A DNA stretch of 17,676 nt from Thermoleophilaceae bacterium (GTDB taxonomy: Bacteria; Actinomycetota; Thermoleophilia; Solirubrobacterales; Thermoleophilaceae), in contig JACCXP010000193.1 in assembly GCA_013696905.1 (NCBI GenBank), positions 1 through 17,676 of the forward strand. Direction: 5' to 3'. A model generated the notes under the pieces. It was not told the DNA's origin. It worked only from the letters and a program-made list of their open reading frames with translations, and made no database searches. Position 1 is the first letter of the stretch. Every line of letters begins with the position of its first letter. This document shows, piece after piece, positions 13,395-17,676 of the stretch. A program made the translations under genes and the position numbers.

Positions 13395-14512
13395 GTCTGT
13401 AGGTAACGATCAACGAGGTTGATCTCCTGCAGGCGGCGAAGGCCCTCGCGGATGTCCTTCGCGCGCATGTCTCCGACGCCGTCGACCGCCTCGAGCTCGG
13501 CGTCGGTGGCGGCCAGGATGTCCTCGAGCCCGTTGAACTCGCGCACGATCGCGGAGATCACGAGCTTCGGCATCCGCGGCAGCTTGCCGAGCACCCGGTG
13601 CCCGCGCGGGGAGACCGGGGCGTCGAGCGTGTTGACCTTGCGGTCGTGGCCGAGCAGCTCGGCGAGGCAACCGAAGTCGAGCAGGTCTTGGTGCGGAAGA
13701 CGGGCGAGTGAGTCGAGCACAAGCGCGAACGCCTCTTCGGCGGGATCCGATAGGTAGTCGTGCACGAGCGAGGTCTTGTCGGCCGCCACGCCGACCATCG
13801 TCTCCTCGAGCTGCATCTCGATCAGCCGGCCGTCGGTGCCGAGCTCGACTATGTAGCGCTCGATTTCGACCGCCATGCGGGTTACGAGCTCGGCCCGCTG
13901 GAGCACGGTCAGAACGTCGTGCAGCATCGCGCCGCCCTCGAACTCGAGTGCGGTGAGGCGGGTCGATACCTGGTCGAGGCGGGTGCGGTACTTGTCGAGC
14001 GTCGCGAGCGCCTGATTCGCCTTCGCGAGCACGACCGGGATGTCCTCGAGCATGTACTTCGCGCCGTCGAGGTAGAGCGAGACGACGGCCCGCCGCTGCG
14101 AGATCGCGATCACGAGCGCGCCGGTCTGCTTGGAGACGCGCTCCGCGGTGCGGTGCCGGGTCCCGGTCTCGAGCGACAGGATCGTGGGGTCGGGCATCAG
14201 CTGGACGTTTGCCCAGCGCAGCTTCGTCGCGTTCTGGTCCAGCATGATCGCGCCGTCCATCTTCGCGAGCTGGTAGAGGAGCGCGGGGGTGTAGTCGATA
14301 TCGAGCTTGATCCCGCCCGAGTACAGGAACGACAGCTCCTCGTCGTGACCGATGCAGATCAGCGCCCCGGCGCGAGCGTGCAGGATGTCATCGATGCCCT
14401 CGCGCACGGCCGTGCCCGGGGCGACCATCTCAAGGGCCCGTACGAGGCGGGGCTCTTGACGGTTCTCGAGCTCAGCGACCTCGTCCGTAGCGTGATGCTG
14501 CACAGACACCAT
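13391..14512 (-). CDS. disA: DNA integrity scanning protein DisA, diadenylate cyclase
   Basis: With the ATG at 14512 the protein has 373 residues. The N-terminal DAC domain shows the DGA motif in KMDGAIML (86-88) and the RHR motif in TGTRHRTAERV (119-121), both needed to make c-di-AMP from two ATP. A helical linker follows (ANQALATLDKYRTRLDQVS), then the C-terminal helix-hairpin-helix DNA-binding region (LEDILAATDAELEAVDGVGD and ARDIREGL-like segment AKDIREGLRRL). It forms an octamer that scans DNA and stops making c-di-AMP at branched structures. An upstream ATG at 14575 would overlap radA by 20 nt; neither start has a good ribosome site, and TACAAT sits over the 14512 start (see findings). 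The order radA-disA matches Bacillus and Mycobacterium, and RadA is known to modulate DisA. Confidence 0.95.
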   Translation of the reverse strand: MVSVQHHATDEVAELENRQEPRLVRALEMVAPGTAVREGIDDILHARAGALICIGHDEELSFLYSGGIKLDIDYTPALLYQLAKMDGAIMLDQNATKLRWANVQLMPDPTILSLETGTRHRTAERVSKQTGALVIAISQRRAVVSLYLDGAKYMLEDIPVVLAKANQALATLDKYRTRLDQVSTRLTALEFEGGAMLHDVLTVLQRAELVTRMAVEIERYIVELGTDGRLIEMQLEETMVGVAADKTSLVHDYLSDPAEEAFALVLDSLARLPHQDLLDFGCLAELLGHDRKVNTLDAPVSPRGHRVLGKLPRMPKLVISAIVREFNGLEDILAATDAELEAVDGVGDMRAKDIREGLRRLQEINLVDRYLQT

Positions 14513-14555
14513 TGTAGGCGAACTGCCGCTGCATACCGGGGAGATTGCGCTCTGC

Positions 14556-15929
14556 TCAGGCAGCCCGCGCAGCATGCGTTCGAGAGCCGAGCGCGGACGC
14601 GAGCGCGGCCCGCAGCGTACGAGCCTCGCCGCCCGGCGAGACGACCGGGTCGAGCCCGAACTTGGCTGCCTCGGCCACGCGTCGCTCGGGGTGTGCGACG
14701 TGGCGCAGCTCCCCCGTCAGCCCGACCTCCCCGAAGGCCGCGAGCGGCGCGCGCCCGGATGGGCCACCCGAGGACAGCGACACCCTGCGCGCCGCGGACG
14801 CGAGCGCAAGCGCGACGGCCAGGTCGGCGCCCGGCTCGTCGATCCGCACCCCGCCGGTCACAGAGACGAACACGTCGCTGCCCCCGAGCGCCAGTCCCGC
14901 GTGGCGCGCGAGGACGGCCAGCACGAGCGCCAGCCGGTTGCGGTCGATCCCGTTTGCCACCCGCCGCGGCGGCACGATCTCGCTCGGTGCGACGAGTGCC
15001 TGAACCTCGACCAGCAGCGGCCGCGAGCCCTCCATCGCGCACATGACGACGGACCCCGGCGCGCGCGTGGCCTCCGCGACGAAGCGCGACGACGCGTCGG
15101 CGACCTCGACCAGGCCGTGATCGCGCATCTCGAACACGCCGACCTCGTTGGTCGAGCCGAAGCGGTTCTTGAGCGCACGCAGCGTGCGGTACGTGCGCTC
15201 GCGCTCCCCCTCGAACTGGAGCACGCAGTCCACCAGGTGCTCGAGCACCCGCGGCCCGGCAAGCGCCCCCTCCTTCGTCACGTGGCCGACGAGCAGCACG
15301 GCGATCGCCCGCTCCTTGGCGACCCGCATCAGCCGCCCGGCCACCTCGCGCACCTGGCCGACCGAGCCGGGCGCGCCGCTCAGGCTGCCGGCGTAGAGCG
15401 CCTGCACGGAGTCGACGACGCAGACTTCGGGGCGCTCCGCCTCGAGCGTCGCGATCACCGTGTCGAGGTCGGTCTCGGCGACGATCGGCACCGACAGCGC
15501 CCTCGCTCCGAGCCGCTCGGCCCGCAGCCTGACCTGCGCCGCCGACTCCTCGCCCGACACGTACAGCACCGAGCGCCCGGCGGCGGCCAGGTTGCCTAGC
15601 GCGCCGCCGGTGATCGTCGACTTGCCGATGCCCGGCGATCCGCCGATCAGCACCAGCGACCCCGGGACTATCCCGCCGCCAAGCACCCGGTCGAGCTCGG
15701 CGATACCGGTCGAATGGCGCACGAGCGCGGGCGCCTGCACGTCGGAGAGCCGGATCGGATGCAGCGCTCGGGCCGACCCGGTCCGCGTGCTCCTTGGCCC
15801 CACCGACCGTGCGCGCTCCGGGGCGCGCTCCTCGACCAGCGCGTTCCATTCCCCGCAGCCCGGGCAGCGGCCGTGCCACTTCGGGCTCTCGTGCGCGCAC
15901 TGCGAGCAGGTGAAGACGGTGCGACCCAT
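14556..15929 (-). CDS. radA: DNA repair protein RadA/Sms
   Basis: The 457-residue protein is a branch-migration helicase acting with RecA in recombination. It has the N-terminal zinc finger C8/C11/C22/C25 (FTCSQCAHESPKWHGRCPGC), Walker A GGSPGIGKST (96-105), the RadA-specific KNRFGSTNEVGVFEM, and a C-terminal Lon-protease-like domain (VFVSVTGGVRIDEPGADLAV, then LAAFGEVGLTGELRHV). I chose the ATG at 15929, just before the zinc finger; the frame is open to 16100 but that part is antisense to the lactonase gene. No ribosome site is visible; instead TACCTT (15937-15942) lies 7 nt before the ATG, compatible with a leaderless transcript. The gene is divergent from the lactonase gene across 67 bp. 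Confidence 0.95.
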   Translation of the reverse strand: MGRTVFTCSQCAHESPKWHGRCPGCGEWNALVEERAPERARSVGPRSTRTGSARALHPIRLSDVQAPALVRHSTGIAELDRVLGGGIVPGSLVLIGGSPGIGKSTITGGALGNLAAAGRSVLYVSGEESAAQVRLRAERLGARALSVPIVAETDLDTVIATLEAERPEVCVVDSVQALYAGSLSGAPGSVGQVREVAGRLMRVAKERAIAVLLVGHVTKEGALAGPRVLEHLVDCVLQFEGERERTYRTLRALKNRFGSTNEVGVFEMRDHGLVEVADASSRFVAEATRAPGSVVMCAMEGSRPLLVEVQALVAPSEIVPPRRVANGIDRNRLALVLAVLARHAGLALGGSDVFVSVTGGVRIDEPGADLAVALALASAARRVSLSSGGPSGRAPLAAFGEVGLTGELRHVAHPERRVAEAAKFGLDPVVSPGGEARTLRAALASALGSRTHAARAA

Positions 15930-15936
15930 GACTTCG

Positions 15937-15942
15937 AAGGTA
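15937..15942 (-). promoter_or_regulatory. Possible -10 element for leaderless radA mRNA
   Basis: TACCTT on the minus strand is followed by 7 nt and then the radA ATG, the TANNNT-N7-RTG layout seen for leaderless actinobacterial transcripts. No clear -35 box is visible. The absence of a Shine-Dalgarno upstream of radA supports it only indirectly. Confidence 0.35.
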
Positions 15943-15996
15943 AGCGGCGCGGAGGACGGCCTCGCCCCTCTCCCGCGACATACGATCTCCCCGCCG

Positions 15997-16875
15997 ATGC
16001 CTGAGCGATCCGTACCCGAGGCCGTGGTCTCGCCGGGCGTCGAGCTCGGCGAGGGGCCGGCCTGGGACGACCGCCGCGGGGTCCTCGTCTGGGTAGACAT
16101 CTGGGCCGGCCGCGTGCACGCATACGACCCGCGGTCGGGGCTCGACGAGGCGGTCGACGTCGGGCAGCCGGTGGGCGCCGCGGTGCCCCGCGAAAGCGGC
16201 GGCTATGCGCTCGCGGTGCAAGACGGGTTCGCCTTGCTGGATCCCGACGGGACCGTCACGAGCGTCGCCAAGGTCGAGGACGACATCCCGGGCAACCGGA
16301 TGAACGACGGCAAGTGCGACCGTCACGGGCGCTTCTGGGCGGGCACGATGGCCGCCGACCAGCGGCCGGGCGCGGGGGCGCTCTACCGCCTCGACCCGGA
16401 CCTGAGCGTCACCACGGTGCTCACCGACGTGACGATCTCGAACGGCCTCGCTTGGAGCCTCGACGACACGACGATGTACTTCATCGACACGCCCACCCAA
16501 GGCGTCGACGCCTTCGACTACGACGCCGTTACCGGTGAGCTCGAGAACCGCCGACGCGTGATCGACGTGCCCGAGGAGGCCGGCTCGCCCGATGGCATGG
16601 CGCTCGACGAGGAGGGGCTCCTGTGGGTTGCCCTCTTCGGCGGCGGTGCGATCCGGCGCTACTCGCCCGACGGGGGGCTCGAGGGCGTGGTCGAGCTTCC
16701 CGCGACGAAGACGACGAGCTGCGCGTTCGCGGGCCCAGACCTCGACGATCTCTACATCACATCCGCTCACGAGAGGCTGTCGGCCGAGGAGCTTGCCGGC
16801 CAGCCGCTCGCGGGCGCGCTGTTTCGCCACCGCCCCGGCGTCCGCGGGCTCCCCACCGAGCGCTTCGGCGGCTGA
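15997..16875 (+). CDS. SMP-30/gluconolactonase-type lactonase
   Basis: The 292-residue protein is a six-bladed propeller of the SMP-30/gluconolactonase/LRE family. Metal ligands are visible as E19 (LGEGPAWDD), N149 (TISNGLAWS) and D199 (AGSPDGMALDEEG); N103 in GNRMNDGKCDRHGRFWAGTM is at the substrate-contact position. These match the known E/N/D triad. It should hydrolyse a sugar lactone (glucono-, galactono- or similar) to the aldonic acid in the cytosol; no signal peptide is present. The ATG at 15997 gives the normal N-terminus (VSPGVELGEGPAW). It lacks a ribosome site, and TACGAT at 15981-15986 could be a -10 box giving an almost leaderless mRNA. A lactate-permease-family gene follows after 21 nt. 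Confidence 0.9.
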   Translation: MPERSVPEAVVSPGVELGEGPAWDDRRGVLVWVDIWAGRVHAYDPRSGLDEAVDVGQPVGAAVPRESGGYALAVQDGFALLDPDGTVTSVAKVEDDIPGNRMNDGKCDRHGRFWAGTMAADQRPGAGALYRLDPDLSVTTVLTDVTISNGLAWSLDDTTMYFIDTPTQGVDAFDYDAVTGELENRRRVIDVPEEAGSPDGMALDEEGLLWVALFGGGAIRRYSPDGGLEGVVELPATKTTSCAFAGPDLDDLYITSAHERLSAEELAGQPLAGALFRHRPGVRGLPTERFGG

Positions 16876-16896
16876 GCGGCCGGGGCGCCGCGCTCC

Positions 16897-17676
16897 GTGC
16901 GCTACGCGCTCGCGGCAGCTCCATTCGTGGTCGCCGCCGTCGGCCTGCTGGCCTTGCGCTGGTCGGCGCCGCGCGCCGGTGTCGTGGCGCTCCTGACAGC
17001 TGTGATCGCGGCGGTGCTCGGATCGGACATGGGCGTCCCCGGCCTCCTCGCCTCCGCGCGCGAGGGCTCGGGCACGGCCGCGCGAGTGCTGTACGTCCTG
17101 TTCGGGGGCCTGCTCCTCTACCGCGTGCTGGCCGCAGGTGGGGCGATCGACGCCGTCTCCGCGTACCTGCGCCGGATCGAGCCGCGCCCAGCGGCGCTCG
17201 CGCTCGTGGTCGTGGTGGGCGTCTCCCCCTTCTTCGAGTCGGTGACGGGATTCGGGGTGGCGATCGTGATCTGCGCGCCGATCCTGCTCGGTGCCGGTCT
17301 CTCGCCGCTGCGCGCCGCAGCGCTCGCGAGCTGGGGCCAATGCGCGGTGCCCTGGGGAGCGCTCGCCGTCGGCACGGTGCTCGGCGCCGACCTCGCGGGT
17401 CTCTCGCTGGAGGCACTCTCGGATCGCAGCGCGCTGCTCAACCTGCCTCTGTATCCGCTCTACGGGCTGGCCACGCTCGCGCTCGCCGGCGGACGCGCCG
17501 CCGTACGCGCGCACGCGCTGGAGGCACTCGGCCTCGGGCTGGCGGCCGGCGTCGGCACGCTGCTGACGAGCGTCTTGATCGCGCCCGCGCTGTCGGGGGC
17601 GATCGGAGGGCTGTGCGCCGTGGCGGCTTTTCTCGGTTCACGGGCGCGGCGCCTCGGCGCGGCGGGGGCCCCGGGC
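16897..17676 (+). CDS. L-lactate permease-family transporter (N-terminal part, cut by window edge)
   Basis: From the GTG at 16897 the frame is open to the last base, giving 260 residues without a stop; it would be missed by a search that requires a stop codon. The sequence is strongly hydrophobic with about seven to eight helices, and contains PFFESVTGFGVAIVICAPIL (111-130), the FE-TGFG-P signature of the LctP family (TC 2.A.14), followed by SWGQCAVPWGALAVGT. Family members are about 500-560 residues and import L-lactate, D-lactate or glycolate by proton symport; here the match is to the family, not to a substrate. It lies 21 nt after the lactonase gene and may be in its operon, which would fit uptake or release of a hydroxyacid. 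The GTG start is the first in-frame candidate and has only a weak ribosome site. Confidence 0.8.
   Translation, partial: MRYALAAAPFVVAAVGLLALRWSAPRAGVVALLTAVIAAVLGSDMGVPGLLASAREGSGTAARVLYVLFGGLLLYRVLAAGGAIDAVSAYLRRIEPRPAALALVVVVGVSPFFESVTGFGVAIVICAPILLGAGLSPLRAAALASWGQCAVPWGALAVGTVLGADLAGLSLEALSDRSALLNLPLYPLYGLATLALAGGRAAVRAHALEALGLGLAAGVGTLLTSVLIAPALSGAIGGLCAVAAFLGSRARRLGAAGAPG

Noticed and set aside
14359..17514. Very long open frame on the minus strand (about 1050 codons)
   Set aside because: It runs antisense to the lactonase and permease genes and out of frame through radA. Its product is Arg/Ala/Gly-rich low complexity with no motif, as expected for a shadow frame in GC-rich DNA.
1..17676. 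CRISPR arrays, tRNA or rRNA genes, insertion sequences, phage or toxin-antitoxin genes
   Set aside because: No spaced direct repeats, tRNA-like folds, transposase motifs or terminal inverted repeats were seen on either strand.

Overview
The window is GC-rich, gene-dense bacterial chromosome. Short UTRs, several RTGA stop/start overlaps, a CarD-type RNA polymerase regulator, DisA, MEP-pathway genes and a Spo0H/SigH-like sigma factor point to a deep-branching actinobacterium. Thermoleophilia (Solirubrobacterales or Gaiellales-like) is my best guess, inferred from gene content and codon bias only. I see no rRNA, tRNA, CRISPR array, insertion sequence or phage gene.

Region 1 (1-1894) is a small regulated module. 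A TetR-family repressor gene faces a two-gene operon encoding a DUF4386 membrane protein and a medium-chain alcohol dehydrogenase cut by the window edge. The divergent spacer carries a near-consensus promoter (TTGACA-N17-TATACC) with two related palindromic operators placed over it.

Region 2 (1988-7119) is a plus-strand run of accessory redox genes: a zinc-dependent dehydrogenase, an aldo/keto reductase, a decayed C-terminal remnant of what looks like a PQQ-type sugar dehydrogenase, a Tat-exported cyclase-family hydrolase, an iron-type alcohol dehydrogenase of the hydroxyacid-oxoacid transhydrogenase group translationally coupled to the cyclase, and a small SAM methyltransferase. It looks like a carbohydrate or hydroxyacid utilisation island, but no substrate can be read from the sequence.

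Region 3 (7106-15929, minus strand) is the housekeeping core. In transcription order it reads radA, disA, carD, ispD, a PHP phosphoesterase, ispF, cysS, rlmB, sigH-like sigma factor, L,D-transpeptidase. This order closely resembles the Bacillus subtilis radA-disA-yacL-ispD-ispF-(gltX-cysE)-cysS-(mrnC)-rlmB-(yacP)-sigH segment, so it seems to be an old conserved neighbourhood with carD in place of yacL and a PHP gene inserted between ispD and ispF. Genes from carD to rlmB are packed with gaps of about 0-10 nt or 4-nt overlaps. sigH has its own promoter inside the end of rlmB and a leader of about 110 nt.

Region 4 (15997-17676, plus strand), divergent from radA, holds an SMP-30/gluconolactonase-type lactonase and the start of an L-lactate permease-family transporter that runs off the window.

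The observations most worth checking are the apparent ATT start codon of carD, the sigH leader (a hairpin covering the Shine-Dalgarno, a competing hairpin and an overlapping upstream ORF), and the PHP gene embedded in the isoprenoid pair. No wholly new multi-gene system is evident.
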